Part shown: in pieces, positions 29,133-38,117 of the stretch
Layout of the letters: every line of letters begins with the position of its first letter
Position numbering within the stretch: position 1 is the stretch's first letter
Assembly (NCBI GenBank): GCA_018268105.1
Contig: JAFDXG010000032.1
Coordinates: 1 to 64,000, forward strand
DNA: 64,000 bases
Direction of reading: 5' to 3'
From: Bacteroidota bacterium
GTDB taxonomy: Bacteria > Bacteroidota > Bacteroidia > Chitinophagales > Chitinophagaceae
Translations under genes and position numbers: made by a program
The notes under the pieces: generated by a model
The model's database searches: none
Told to the model about the DNA's origin: nothing
The model's input: the letters and a program-made list of their open reading frames with translations, nothing else

Positions 29133-29159
29133 CTGATATCCAATTACCTGGATAATCAG
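29133..29159. promoter_or_regulatory. Dyad in the divergent fructan regulatory region (candidate regulator site)
   Basis: CTGATATCCA (29133-29142) faces TGGATAATCAG (29149-29159), an inverted repeat that is exact except for one extra base. It lies about 80 bases upstream of the operon -7 element and between the operon and the regulator gene, where an AraC-type output domain could bind. Confidence 0.35.
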
Positions 29160-29221
29160 AGAAAATCTGAAAAGCAATAGAATACTAAATTTGTATCAGG
29201 TTCTTTTAATTTTGTATCGTT

Positions 29222-29229
29222 TACTTTTG
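29222..29229 (+). promoter_or_regulatory. -7 element before the hybrid regulator gene
   Basis: TACTTTTG matches TAnnTTTG 78 bases before the ATG at 29308. Two more exact matches precede it (29186-29193 TAAATTTG and 29207-29214 TAATTTTG), so the true start site cannot be chosen by eye. Confidence 0.4.
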
Positions 29230-29307
29230 CTTTGCAGGTATTGGAGCAACAAAACCAGTCAACTGAAGTCAAAAAGGAGAAGTCTAAGTTCTGTTATATT
29301 GCTTTTT

Positions 29308-32079
29308 ATGAGACTTGAATCAAAACCATTCTTAATAATATTCACTGCTATTGCTTTACTGATTCTGTTTTCCTGTAATTCAAAACCAGGACCAACCTAT
29401 AAAATAGGTATTTCCCAGTTAGGCGAAGCTGATGAGTGGAGAAAGGATATGAAAGAAAATCTCTACCGGGAGTTAGTTTTCTATCCTCATATTAAAGCAA
29501 TTTACAAGCAGGCTGACTACAGCAGCGAAAAGCAGGTGTCTCAAATTAAAGAATTAATGCGGGAAGGTATTGATCTGTTGATTGTATGCCCTTATGAAGC
29601 AGCGCCACTAACACCGGTTGTTGAGGAAGCATATAATAAAGGTATTAAGGTTGTTATAGTAGACCGGAACATTAATTCAGAAGCATATAATAGTTATATA
29701 GGTGCAGACAACCGTCAGGTTGGTTATATTGCGGGCACTTATGCTGCTTCTTATTTGAATAAGAAAGGGAATATTGTTGAGATAACAGGGTTACAAACTT
29801 CAACACCTGCAAGAGAGAGAGAAAAAGGGTTTGCAGAAGCTTTGGAAAAATATTCTGGTATTACACTTAAAAAAGTAATCAGTGGTGACTGGCTTGAGGG
29901 AAGTGTGGAAAGGCAATTGCCACCATTAATAGAAACGCTAAAAAATGTGCAGTTGATTTTTGCACATAATGATGTTATGGCACGAACCGCAGTAAGGATA
30001 TGTAAAGCTGCCGGTTTGACTCAAATAAAGATCATCGGGGTAGATGCATTGCCCGGTACGGGATTGAGTCTTGTAGAAGATCACACCCTGCTGGCATCGG
30101 TACTATATCCTACAGGGGGTAGCGAAGCTATACGCATTGCCGATAAATTGTTGCACAATGAAAATGTGCCAAGAAGAAATATACTGGAAACTATAGTAGT
30201 AGATAGTACCAATGCAACTATGCTCCTGCAGCAAGCCAATAAAATTACTGAGCAGCAAAAAAATATTGTTCGTCAGCAACATTTAATTGGAGAACAAACT
30301 AAGACATTCAGAACCCAGCGCAACATGATCTTTGTTTTGTTAAGTTCTCTTGCATTATCATTGTTGCTGGCAGGGCTACTTGTCTATTTGCGCAGAAAAA
30401 ATCTCAGGGCTAATAAAAAGTTGCAATCGCAAAATGAAGAAATATCCGCACAGAGCCGGCAGATCATTCAAATGGCTGACGAGGCAAAAGTAGCGAATGA
30501 AGAAAAATTAAATTTCTTCACTAATATATCCCATGAGCTTAAAACACCGCTAACTCTTATTTTGGCGCCCGCAGAAGAAGCATTGCACAATCCAAAACTT
30601 TCGGTTACCGGTCGCAACCAGTTCGGACTGATTAAAAAAAGTGCTACCCGTCTGTTGCTGCTCGTAAACCAGTTGATGGATTTCAGAAAACTGGAGTTAA
30701 ACAAAATGAAACTGGAGTTACAGGAAACTGACCTGGTAGTTTTTTTGCAGGATATTATACAGGCCTTTAGCGGTTTTGCGAAACAACACCATATTGATTG
30801 CAGGATGATTACCAAAGAGGCAGCACTTTCCGTGTGGATAGATCCCGAAAAAATTGAGAAAGTATTTTTCAATATACTTTCCAATGCATTTAAATTTACC
30901 GGGGACGAAGGTTTTATACATGTATTCATCGAGAAGGATGGCTTGAAAAATGAAGCAATTATAAGTATACAGGATTCAGGGACAGGTATTGGCAAAGAAG
31001 AACAGGGACATGTTTTTGAGATGTTTTACCAGGCGGGTTATAACAATAATAAAGGATCAGGCTTAGGACTTGCACTATCCAAAGAACTGATTGATCTGCA
31101 TAAAGGAAAAATATCGGTAGAAAGCGAAAAAGATAAAGGCGCAAGATTTACCGTTTGCTTAAAACTTGGCAATCAACATTTCAGCGAAGAGCAGATTCAT
31201 ACTGCAAAACAGGCATACAGCAGTAAGGTAAGCACATGGATTGAAAACTATTATTCCCCCGAAACGCAAATACATCTTGATTTAACTGTGGAAAATGATA
31301 ATGCTTTTCTTACTGAAAAAGGGAAGCGCACCGTGTTGATTGTGGAAGACCATGCTGATTTGAGGGATTTTTTAACGCAGCGTTTATCTTCTCAGTATTA
31401 TGTTGTGACGGCGAATGATGGTGCAGAAGGGATACAAAAAGTGTTTGATGAGGTTCCTGATATTATAATTAGCGATGTGATGATGCCTAAGAAAGATGGT
31501 ATTTCACTCACGAAGACATTGAAAGATGATATACGCACCCGGCATATCCCCGTAATACTATTAACGGCCAAAACTACAGAAGATAACCAGATGCAGGGGA
31601 TATCCGCTCATGCTGATGCTTACATAACCAAACCTTTTAATTTTGATATACTTGAAGGAACAGTGAACAGCTTACTTCAAAACAGGGTTAAATTGCAGGA
31701 GCATTATTCAACTGAAATATCTCCGGATATCAATGGGGGAGTTAATAAAAAATCTGACCGTTCATTTCTTGCGCAATTAAATGCCATCATAGAGCAAAAT
31801 ATTTCGAATGAAGATTTTTCAGTTGAAGATATTTGTCTTGAGATGCATATCTCACGTATACAGCTATACCGCAAGACTAAACAACTGCTTGACACCAGTG
31901 TAAACGATCATATTCTTAACATGCGCATACAACGTGCTAAATATCACCTTCAAAATGAAGATATTTCTATATCAGATGTGGCAACCCGTACCGGTTTCTC
32001 TACCGCATCTTATTTCTCCACAGCGTTTAAAAAACTGGTAAACGAAAGCCCGAAAGGTTACAGGGAAAGGTTCAGGTGA
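29308..32079 (+). CDS. Hybrid two-component system regulator with periplasmic sugar-binding domain
   Basis: A 923-residue single-chain sensor and regulator. In order it has an N-terminal membrane segment with a lipobox-like Cys23, a periplasmic-binding-protein (LacI/ribose-type) sensor (about 32-325), a second helix (about 340-361), HisKA with His409 in NISHELKTPLTL, HATPase_c ending GSGLGLALSKELIDLHKG, a receiver with Asp723 in IISDVMMPKKDG, and an AraC-type HTH (about 821-923). This layout matches the fructose-sensing BT1754 type in Bacteroides fructan loci. It should bind a fructose-like sugar in the periplasm and activate the divergent operon. I chose ATG at 29308 to place the signal anchor correctly. 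Confidence 0.93.
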   Translation: MRLESKPFLIIFTAIALLILFSCNSKPGPTYKIGISQLGEADEWRKDMKENLYRELVFYPHIKAIYKQADYSSEKQVSQIKELMREGIDLLIVCPYEAAPLTPVVEEAYNKGIKVVIVDRNINSEAYNSYIGADNRQVGYIAGTYAASYLNKKGNIVEITGLQTSTPAREREKGFAEALEKYSGITLKKVISGDWLEGSVERQLPPLIETLKNVQLIFAHNDVMARTAVRICKAAGLTQIKIIGVDALPGTGLSLVEDHTLLASVLYPTGGSEAIRIADKLLHNENVPRRNILETIVVDSTNATMLLQQANKITEQQKNIVRQQHLIGEQTKTFRTQRNMIFVLLSSLALSLLLAGLLVYLRRKNLRANKKLQSQNEEISAQSRQIIQMADEAKVANEEKLNFFTNISHELKTPLTLILAPAEEALHNPKLSVTGRNQFGLIKKSATRLLLLVNQLMDFRKLELNKMKLELQETDLVVFLQDIIQAFSGFAKQHHIDCRMITKEAALSVWIDPEKIEKVFFNILSNAFKFTGDEGFIHVFIEKDGLKNEAIISIQDSGTGIGKEEQGHVFEMFYQAGYNNNKGSGLGLALSKELIDLHKGKISVESEKDKGARFTVCLKLGNQHFSEEQIHTAKQAYSSKVSTWIENYYSPETQIHLDLTVENDNAFLTEKGKRTVLIVEDHADLRDFLTQRLSSQYYVVTANDGAEGIQKVFDEVPDIIISDVMMPKKDGISLTKTLKDDIRTRHIPVILLTAKTTEDNQMQGISAHADAYITKPFNFDILEGTVNSLLQNRVKLQEHYSTEISPDINGGVNKKSDRSFLAQLNAIIEQNISNEDFSVEDICLEMHISRIQLYRKTKQLLDTSVNDHILNMRIQRAKYHLQNEDISISDVATRTGFSTASYFSTAFKKLVNESPKGYRERFR

Positions 32080-32659
32080 ATATTCTTTTAAATAAATCAA
32101 TTTGTCTTTGCCTAACCCTTATTAAATGTAAATAGGGTAATAAGGTTTTTTATATGTTATTATACAACTCTACTAAGGTTATAAGGTTTACTAATATGGA
32201 TATTCTAACCAATGCATCCATCACTTCCACTGCCCTGGTTCGTGTCTCCACTGCCCTGGTTTGTGTCTCACGAACCAGCTAATCTGTTATTCTGCTTCTG
32301 ACGATACGAAACGGATATTTAGAATTAAATACAGATTGCGGAGGAAGATATACCAGTTTGATGAAGGCGTCAAAGAAAACTCTACTGGGCTTTTACAATA
32401 CTGTTGAATATTAAATCGAGCTACTGTTTATATTTCAGAGCCAGATTTGCGAGAGAAGAGACCCAACGTTGTCTGGTATATTTCGTAGAATTCTGCCTGC
32501 TTATCCCATATTAGCCAAAACAGACTCGGCTGATAAATTATATACAAATTAATCAACTTGTTCGCCGCGTCCCCTTTAGCTATGAATTAATCAGCAGCTT
32601 TGATTTATGAAGGAGAAGTTGTGGCGATGGAAGGGTTCAGGGAAAGGTTCAGGTGAATA
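32061..32659. repeat. 22-bp direct repeat: copy of the regulator gene's 3' end flanking about 555 bp
   Basis: The last codons of the hybrid regulator gene (32061-32082, starting CAGGGAAAGG and ending GTGAATA) recur exactly at 32638-32659. The second copy is preceded by GGGTT, echoing the AGGTTA before the first. The enclosed DNA (32083-32637) has no recognisable gene, several stop codons in every frame, and two hairpin repeats. It looks like an inserted or duplicated segment. Confidence 0.7.
32226..32278. repeat. Two tandem 21-bp repeats ending in a hairpin
   Basis: The unit TCCACTGCCCTGGTTCGTGT plus C (32226-32246) is repeated at 32247-32267 with one change (C to T). The second copy runs into CACGAACCAG (32269-32278), which pairs with CTGGTTCGTG of copy one (exact) or CTGGTTTGTG of copy two (one G-T pair, 3-base loop TCT). 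It resembles dispersed intergenic hairpin elements. Confidence 0.75.
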
Positions 32660-32662
32660 AAT

Positions 32663-32771
32663 TTATTCATTTTCAGGCAGAGCATTAATATCCGAAAGCA
32701 AATCACGAAGACGCAACTGTATAGTTTCCCATACGATCATCCAATAACAGAGAAATAGTTCTTTCAGACAC
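32663..32771 (-). pseudogene. hepT toxin remnant with large internal deletion
   Basis: Overlapping the 3' end of the MNT gene by 8 bases, a GTG-started frame reads VSERTISLLLDD, which resembles the N-terminus of HepT/DUF86 proteins. It is followed directly, in another frame, by IVWETIQLRLRDLLSDI and a TAA at 32663-32665, which resembles the HepT C-terminus. About 75 middle codons, including the catalytic Arg-His motif region of HepT, are missing and the frame is shifted. The gene cannot make a toxin. The assignment rests on remembered family patterns and on the MNT neighbour. Confidence 0.6.
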
Positions 32772-33057
32772 GGATAAGATTTTTTTCTACGTAGGGAAGG
32801 TATTTTTCTTTAATGCCTTTGCGGGATACCAAATCTATTTTATTATGAAATGTATCTTCTAACTCGTGGGCAAGCCGGATATATTTGAATCCGTCTATGT
32901 TGTCGTGAAAATCAACGAGTATATCAATATCGCTATCTTCATTGAAATCCCCCCTTGCAAAGGAACCAAACAACCCCAACTCCGAAATAGGATAGTGTGT
33001 TTGCAATTCCGCTTTTTTGGCAGACAATATCTCCAATATTTCGGCAGTGTTGTACAT
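32764..33057 (-). CDS. MNT-type minimal nucleotidyltransferase (HepT antitoxin family)
   Basis: A 97-residue protein with the nucleotidyltransferase signature GLFGSFARG followed by SDIDILVDF, whose two aspartates bind metal. The length is normal for a MNT antitoxin, which inactivates its HepT partner by adding AMP. The partner gene should follow at once, but only a deleted remnant is there, so this is an orphan antitoxin. Its start is four bases after a -7 element. The frame is intact, so it may still be made. Confidence 0.85.
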   Translation of the reverse strand: MYNTAEILEILSAKKAELQTHYPISELGLFGSFARGDFNEDSDIDILVDFHDNIDGFKYIRLAHELEDTFHNKIDLVSRKGIKEKYLPYVEKNLIRV

Positions 33058-33061
33058 GTCA

Positions 33062-33069
33062 CAAATTTA
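33062..33069 (-). promoter_or_regulatory. -7 promoter element of the MNT gene
   Basis: On the minus strand TAAATTTG matches TAnnTTTG, followed by TGAC and the ATG at 33057. This predicts a leaderless transcript. Confidence 0.55.
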
Positions 33070-33195
33070 AAAAAACACTATCAAAATTTAATACCTTCTC
33101 CCAACTTTCCCGCTTATCAGTATACATCTGTGAAAATAACGACCTACATACAATTCCTCGGAAAGGAATACTTAAAAAGTTTACTACTCAACTCA

Positions 33196-36099
33196 TCATC
33201 CCTTCTCCACTTCCATATAGCTTTCTACCGGCTCGCAGGTGCATACAAGGTTGCGGTCGCCATACGTATTATTCACTCTTGAAACGCTGGGCCAAAATTT
33301 ATTTTGAGTCACATAAGCCAGCGGGAAAGCAGCCTCCTGTCGGGTGTAGGAATGTGTCCATTCATTGGCACATACTACCTGCATGGTATGGGGTGCATTT
33401 TGCAGCGGGTTGTCTGCCTTATCAGACTTTCCTTCTTCAATAGCTTTAATTTCGTGATAAATACTGATCATGGCATCGCAAAAACGATCAAGCTCTGCTT
33501 TTGACTCACTTTCGGTAGGTTCAATCATTACTGTGCCTGGTACGGGAAAGCTCAATGTTGGGGCATGAAACCCGTAGTCCATCAATCGTTTTGCCACATC
33601 CTCAGCTTCAATACCAGTCTGACTTTTAAATGGCCGTATATCTACAATAAATTCATGCGCACAGGTACCGTTGCTGCCTAAGTATAATATATCGTAATAT
33701 TTTTCCAATCTTGCCCTCATATAATTGGCGTTCAGTATGGCATATTCAGTAGCGGCTTTTACGCCATCGGCACCAAGCATGCGTAAATACCCGTAACTTA
33801 TCAGTAGTATAGATGCAGAGCCGTAAGGTGCTGCACTTACTGCATGGTATTGCGTATGACCGTTGCTGTTATCTGAAGCCCTGACAGCTATATGCGAAGG
33901 TAAATAAGGTGTCAGATGCTCTTTTACACAAATAGGTCCTACACCCGGGCCGCCGCCACCGTGTGGTATTGCAAATGTTTTATGCAGGTTCAGATGACAT
34001 ACATCAGCTCCGATTTCTCCAGGTGAGGTGAGCCCGCTCTGTGCGTTCATATTAGCGCCATCCATATATACCTGTCCGCCGTTGTCATGTATTATCCGGC
34101 AAATTTCTTTAATACTTTCTTCAAAAACCCCGTGAGTAGAAGGGTAAGTAACCATCAGTGCAGCCAGAGAAGATGCATATTGTTCAGCTTTTGTTTTTAA
34201 ATCGGCTACATCAATATGACCCTCGTTATCGCTTTTGATTACTATCACTTTTAGTCCGGCCAGTACTGCAGATGCAGGATTAGTTCCATGGGCCGAAATA
34301 GGAATCAGTACTATATTTCTGTGCGATTCACCTTTTGCTTTATGAAAATTTCTGATAGTGAGCAGTCCGGCAAATTCGCCCTGTGCGCCACTGTTGGGCT
34401 GCAGGCTGCAGGCATCAAGACCTGTGATTGTGCAAAGATATTTACTCAATTCGTCAATGATTTGCCGGTATCCTTTTGTTTGATCCAGAGGGGCGAAAGG
34501 ATGAATAAGTGCAAACTCAGGCCAGCTTACCGGTATCATTTCAGAGGCTGCATTCAGTTTCATGGTACAGCTCCCCAATGATATCATGGAAGTAACAAGT
34601 GACAGATCTTTGTTTTCAAGAAACCTGATATACCGCATCATTTCTGTTTCACTATGATGTGTATTAAATACAGGATGAGTAAGGAAAACAGATTGTCTTA
34701 ATGCTGAAACAGGTATATTTTCAACAACCTGTTCATCACTGAATGTTACAGAGGCGCCGGTTTGTCCGGAAGCTTCTGCAAACACATACAGTAAATCTAG
34801 CACATCTTTCTGTGAAGTAGTTTCATCAACCGTTATACCTATAAAGCTGTTATTAAAATAACGAAAATTGATCTCCCGTGACTCTGCAATTTTTCTAATG
34901 GCAGCAATATTATTTGCCTGTACTTTTATAGTGTCAAAATAATAACGATTGACATTAGTATATCCCAGATCGGCCAATCCTTCAGAAAGTGTTTTCGCCA
35001 GCAATGTTATTCGGGTAGCAATGTTTTTTAATCCCTGCGGGCCATGATATACTGCGTACATTGCCGCCATATTTGCCAACAGCGCCTGGGCAGTACAAAT
35101 ATTTGAAGTAGCTTTTTCCCTTTTTATATGTTGTTCCCTGGTCTGTAATGCCATGCGTAAGGCCCTGTTACCCTGCGCATCTACACTCACTCCAATAATA
35201 CGACCAGGCATCCCTCTTTTGAATTCTTCTTTGGTTGCAAAGTAAGCGGCATGGGGACCACCAAAACCCATTGGCACACCAAATCGCTGGGCTGAGCCAA
35301 CAGCTACATCAGCACCGGTTTCGCCAGGGCTGGTAAGCAGGGTGAGCGCCAATATATCGGCAATCATTACCACATACCCATTTTGCTTATGTATATCATC
35401 AATAAAACCACGGTAATCTTCAATACTGCCATTGCCATTGGGATACTGTACTATGGCGCCAAAATAACTGTCATCCACAGATGCAGTTTTATAATCACCA
35501 ATTACAAGTTCAATACCTATAGGCTCGGCACGTGTTGCCAGTACATCAAGTGTTTGAGGAAATATTTCCTGGTCAACAAAAAACCTGGGCTTGTCAATTT
35601 TATCAGTTTTGTTGACATGATGAAACAGCATTGCCATTGCTTCAGCGGCGGCTGTTCCTTCATCCAGCAGAGAGGCATTTGCGAAAGGTAAACCTGTAAG
35701 GTCAGCTACCAGGGTTTGGAAATTCAGGAGGCTCTCGAGTCGTCCCTGCGATATCTCTGCCTGGTATGGAGTATACTGAGTGTACCAGCCCGGATTTTCA
35801 AAGACATTTCTTAAAATGACGGAAGGGGTAATTGTACCATAATACCCTTGCCCTAAGTAATTTTTAAATAACTTATTCTTGCGGGCTATTTGTTTTAATT
35901 CATGGAGGTATTCAAACTCATGCTGAGCGGCAGGGAGTGCCAATGGATGATTGATACGGATAGATGAAGGAATAGTTCTGTCTATTAATTCTTTCAACGA
36001 TGAAACCCCAATAGTATCCAGCATTTCCTTTGATTCGGTAGAATTTGGGCCAATATGCCTGCTGCGAAATTCACCAGACTGTGACTCTAATACGCTCAT
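33196..36099 (-). CDS. gcvP: Glycine dehydrogenase (decarboxylating), P-protein of glycine cleavage
   Basis: A 967-residue full-length single-chain P-protein with both homologous halves. The PLP-binding lysine lies in [18 protein letters not shown] in the second half, and [15 protein letters not shown] and [11 protein letters not shown] are also intact. It decarboxylates glycine and loads the aminomethyl group on lipoylated GcvH, a step that depends on LipB-type lipoylation. The other gcv genes are not in the window. A -7 element lies about 38 bases before the ATG, and there is no room for a glycine riboswitch in the leader. Confidence 0.96.
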   Translation of the reverse strand: MSVLESQSGEFRSRHIGPNSTESKEMLDTIGVSSLKELIDRTIPSSIRINHPLALPAAQHEFEYLHELKQIARKNKLFKNYLGQGYYGTITPSVILRNVFENPGWYTQYTPYQAEISQGRLESLLNFQTLVADLTGLPFANASLLDEGTAAAEAMAMLFHHVNKTDKIDKPRFFVDQEIFPQTLDVLATRAEPIGIELVIGDYKTASVDDSYFGAIVQYPNGNGSIEDYRGFIDDIHKQNGYVVMIADILALTLLTSPGETGADVAVGSAQRFGVPMGFGGPHAAYFATKEEFKRGMPGRIIGVSVDAQGNRALRMALQTREQHIKREKATSNICTAQALLANMAAMYAVYHGPQGLKNIATRITLLAKTLSEGLADLGYTNVNRYYFDTIKVQANNIAAIRKIAESREINFRYFNNSFIGITVDETTSQKDVLDLLYVFAEASGQTGASVTFSDEQVVENIPVSALRQSVFLTHPVFNTHHSETEMMRYIRFLENKDLSLVTSMISLGSCTMKLNAASEMIPVSWPEFALIHPFAPLDQTKGYRQIIDELSKYLCTITGLDACSLQPNSGAQGEFAGLLTIRNFHKAKGESHRNIVLIPISAHGTNPASAVLAGLKVIVIKSDNEGHIDVADLKTKAEQYASSLAALMVTYPSTHGVFEESIKEICRIIHDNGGQVYMDGANMNAQSGLTSPGEIGADVCHLNLHKTFAIPHGGGGPGVGPICVKEHLTPYLPSHIAVRASDNSNGHTQYHAVSAAPYGSASILLISYGYLRMLGADGVKAATEYAILNANYMRARLEKYYDILYLGSNGTCAHEFIVDIRPFKSQTGIEAEDVAKRLMDYGFHAPTLSFPVPGTVMIEPTESESKAELDRFCDAMISIYHEIKAIEEGKSDKADNPLQNAPHTMQVVCANEWTHSYTRQEAAFPLAYVTQNKFWPSVSRVNNTYGDRNLVCTCEPVESYMEVEKG

Positions 36100-36136
36100 A
36101 TATTAAGTAGAATGTTTATGCTTTAAAAAAGTCGGG

Positions 36137-36144
36137 CAAAGTTA
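36137..36144 (-). promoter_or_regulatory. -7 promoter element of gcvP
   Basis: On the minus strand TAACTTTG matches TAnnTTTG 37 bases before the gcvP ATG. The predicted leader of about 30 bases is too short for a riboswitch. Confidence 0.55.
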
Positions 36145-36272
36145 CGTGGAAAGCAGCAGATATAAAATCAATGTGCACTGTATTCAAAATGATGTGGATA
36201 AGCAGTCCCGTACATTCGTTTTTAACTAGCCATAGGGGGTAAATTGCATATAAAATGTATTTATCTAACCGG

Positions 36273-37244
36273 CTATACTTTTTTATCAGAATTTCCCATA
36301 GCCGGCTGCACCAAAACCGGATGTCTGCCTGTTGATTTTTCATTTTCCTGAGTCAATCCTGCTTCCTGTTGCCGCATTTCTTCGCTGGTTTGGCGGCTTC
36401 CATCATGGCTCCAGCCGGGAGGACCAAAAATATAACCTATACGTTCGCGCCAGCTAATATCTTTTCTTCGGATATCCCCCCATATACTTTGCCATTCATG
36501 AAAGATAATAGTGCCAATATTAACTTTTTCAACAGGCTTTGTCAACCCATACCTGATAGGTTCATATTCACTTTCTGCTAATTCGGCCTGAAAGGTTCCA
36601 AACATTTTATCCCAGATGATAAGAAACATACCCATGTTCTTATCAAGGTATTTTGGGTTGGACGCATGATGCACACGATGATGGGAGGGGGTGACCAGGA
36701 AGTATTCAAGCCATCCCATTTTACGGATAAGTTTTGTGTGCACAAGAATGCCCCATATCTGGGTGGCTGAATATATGAAAGCGATATCTATTGGACTGAA
36801 CCCCAACAATGCCAGTGGAATAAAATAAAAAAAACGATACAGCGGTTGAAATACTGATGAACGAAAGCCAACCGTAAAATTGAGGTATTCCGAGGAATGA
36901 TGAGTAACATGTACTGCCCAAAATAACCTGATCTCATGGTCGAAGCGATGCAGCCAGTAATAGAGAAAATCCTCCAGTATGATTAGCAATACCCAATATA
37001 CTACTACATTACTGAAGGAAATAATCTGATGTCTGTAAAAATAATCGAGAATAACCAGGTACACGGCACGAAACAGAAGATCAATAGCACCATTCAAAAT
37101 CATCAGGTAGATATTGGTAAAAGTATCTTTCCAGGAGTATAATGTCCGGTGCCTGTAATTACTCAAAAGCAATTCAATACCAATTATAAAAATATAAAAT
37201 GGTGTACTTATCAGTATTAAAATTTGTTCACGTACAGAATCCAT
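36273..37244 (-). CDS. Sterol desaturase / fatty acid hydroxylase superfamily protein
   Basis: A 323-residue membrane protein with four to five hydrophobic segments and the three histidine clusters of the diiron hydroxylase superfamily: WLHRFDHE, HVTHHSSEYLN and SHHRVHHASN. These enzymes hydroxylate or desaturate lipids, and the true substrate in Bacteroidota is usually not a sterol. The C-terminal 40 residues are polar and Gln/Glu-rich. I chose ATG at 37244 rather than 18 codons upstream. Its neighbours give no functional hint. Confidence 0.87.
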   Translation of the reverse strand: MDSVREQILILISTPFYIFIIGIELLLSNYRHRTLYSWKDTFTNIYLMILNGAIDLLFRAVYLVILDYFYRHQIISFSNVVVYWVLLIILEDFLYYWLHRFDHEIRLFWAVHVTHHSSEYLNFTVGFRSSVFQPLYRFFYFIPLALLGFSPIDIAFIYSATQIWGILVHTKLIRKMGWLEYFLVTPSHHRVHHASNPKYLDKNMGMFLIIWDKMFGTFQAELAESEYEPIRYGLTKPVEKVNIGTIIFHEWQSIWGDIRRKDISWRERIGYIFGPPGWSHDGSRQTSEEMRQQEAGLTQENEKSTGRHPVLVQPAMGNSDKKV

Positions 37245-37412
37245 AGTTGATTTTGAGAATTTGATATAAAAAAACTGAAGATAGAAGAGTAGGAACACTC
37301 ATTCTGTCATCAGTCGTTTTACCAATGAGAAAATTTAATAAACTGCGAAATTAAACATAATGGAATAATTCTTGTGTAAATTGCGGCATTACTTAACAGC
37401 TAATTAAGTTTT

Positions 37413-37928
37413 ATGGAGGAAGAAGTGATTAGTGCGGCATTTGTATCCGGCGAATGGAAAGATAAACAATGGCAGAAAAAAGCTGCAGACAGGTATAAAC
37501 AATATGCGCGTTTTTTGCAAAGGCCTGAAAAGAAAAAAATATTGAAACAATTACCGGAACTGCACGACGAGGCTTTTTCTCATATTGACTGTCTGAACTG
37601 CGCTGCATGTTGTAAAAATTATTCTCCCCGGTTTAAAACGCCTGATATAAAACGTATAAGCAAACATTTGAAGCTGAAAGAAAGTGTATTTATTGATACT
37701 TATTTGCGGCTTGATGAAGATGGCGATTACGTGGTGAAGCAGACTCCCTGCCCTTTTTTGGGAACAGATAATCGTTGCAGTATTTATAATATTCGTCCTT
37801 CGGATTGTGCCCGATTTCCTTATACCGATGAAGATGTGCTGATCAATCGCGCCGGCATAACGCTAAAAAATTCCTCTTTTTGTCCCGCAGTTTTTTATGT
37901 AATGGAACGGCTTTTAGCGTTGAAATGA
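37413..37928 (+). CDS. YkgJ-type cysteine cluster protein
   Basis: A 171-residue soluble protein with the cysteine pattern of the YkgJ/CxxCxxCC family: CLNCAACCKNY near residues 61-71, then CPFLGTDNRCSIYNIRPSDC, then a last Cys near the C-terminus. These residues probably hold a metal or iron-sulfur centre. The role of the family is not established. It lies between a divergent hydroxylase gene and a Kef-type antiporter. Confidence 0.83.
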   Translation: MEEEVISAAFVSGEWKDKQWQKKAADRYKQYARFLQRPEKKKILKQLPELHDEAFSHIDCLNCAACCKNYSPRFKTPDIKRISKHLKLKESVFIDTYLRLDEDGDYVVKQTPCPFLGTDNRCSIYNIRPSDCARFPYTDEDVLINRAGITLKNSSFCPAVFYVMERLLALK

Positions 37929-37929
37929 T

Positions 37930-37944
37930 TAACTTTGCAAAGTT
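37930..37944 (+). promoter_or_regulatory. Palindrome with embedded -7 element upstream of the Kef gene
   Basis: AACTTTGCAAAGTT (37931-37944) is a perfect 14-bp palindrome, and its left half with the preceding T gives TAACTTTG (37930-37937), a match to TAnnTTTG. If used, the Kef transcript would have a leader of about 170 bases. A repressor bound to the palindrome would block it. The 173 bases that follow to the ATG at 38118 hold no gene I can support. Confidence 0.4.
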
Positions 37945-38117
37945 CAGTGCAAATACGATTTTTTATCACTGCATTACTGTAATCCGTTCCATTTCACAGT
38001 GTACATATTCTAAGACCGGCAAGATACACCAGGACAAAGATTTCATTCTATTTACAAAAAATGAGCTTGTTTTATTACAGGTATCATTTGCATTAAAAAA
38101 GCAACTATAATAAATGT

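Noticed and set aside
29191-29307. Longer N-terminus for the hybrid regulator
   Set aside because: The upstream codons contain three -7 elements, and the membrane anchor expected at the N-terminus starts at 29308.
30468-30995. 175-codon minus-strand frame inside the hybrid regulator
   Set aside because: Antisense to the HisKA and HATPase domains, which are clearly conserved on the plus strand.
32226-32278. CRISPR array
   Set aside because: Only two adjacent units with no spacers between them and no cas genes.
32083-32637. Hidden gene or transposase remnant in the duplicated segment
   Set aside because: All six frames are broken by stops and no recognisable protein fragment was found; only the repeats are supportable.
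36100-36272. Possible glycine riboswitch before gcvP
   Set aside because: The -7 element leaves a leader of only about 30 bases and no aptamer-like structure is visible.
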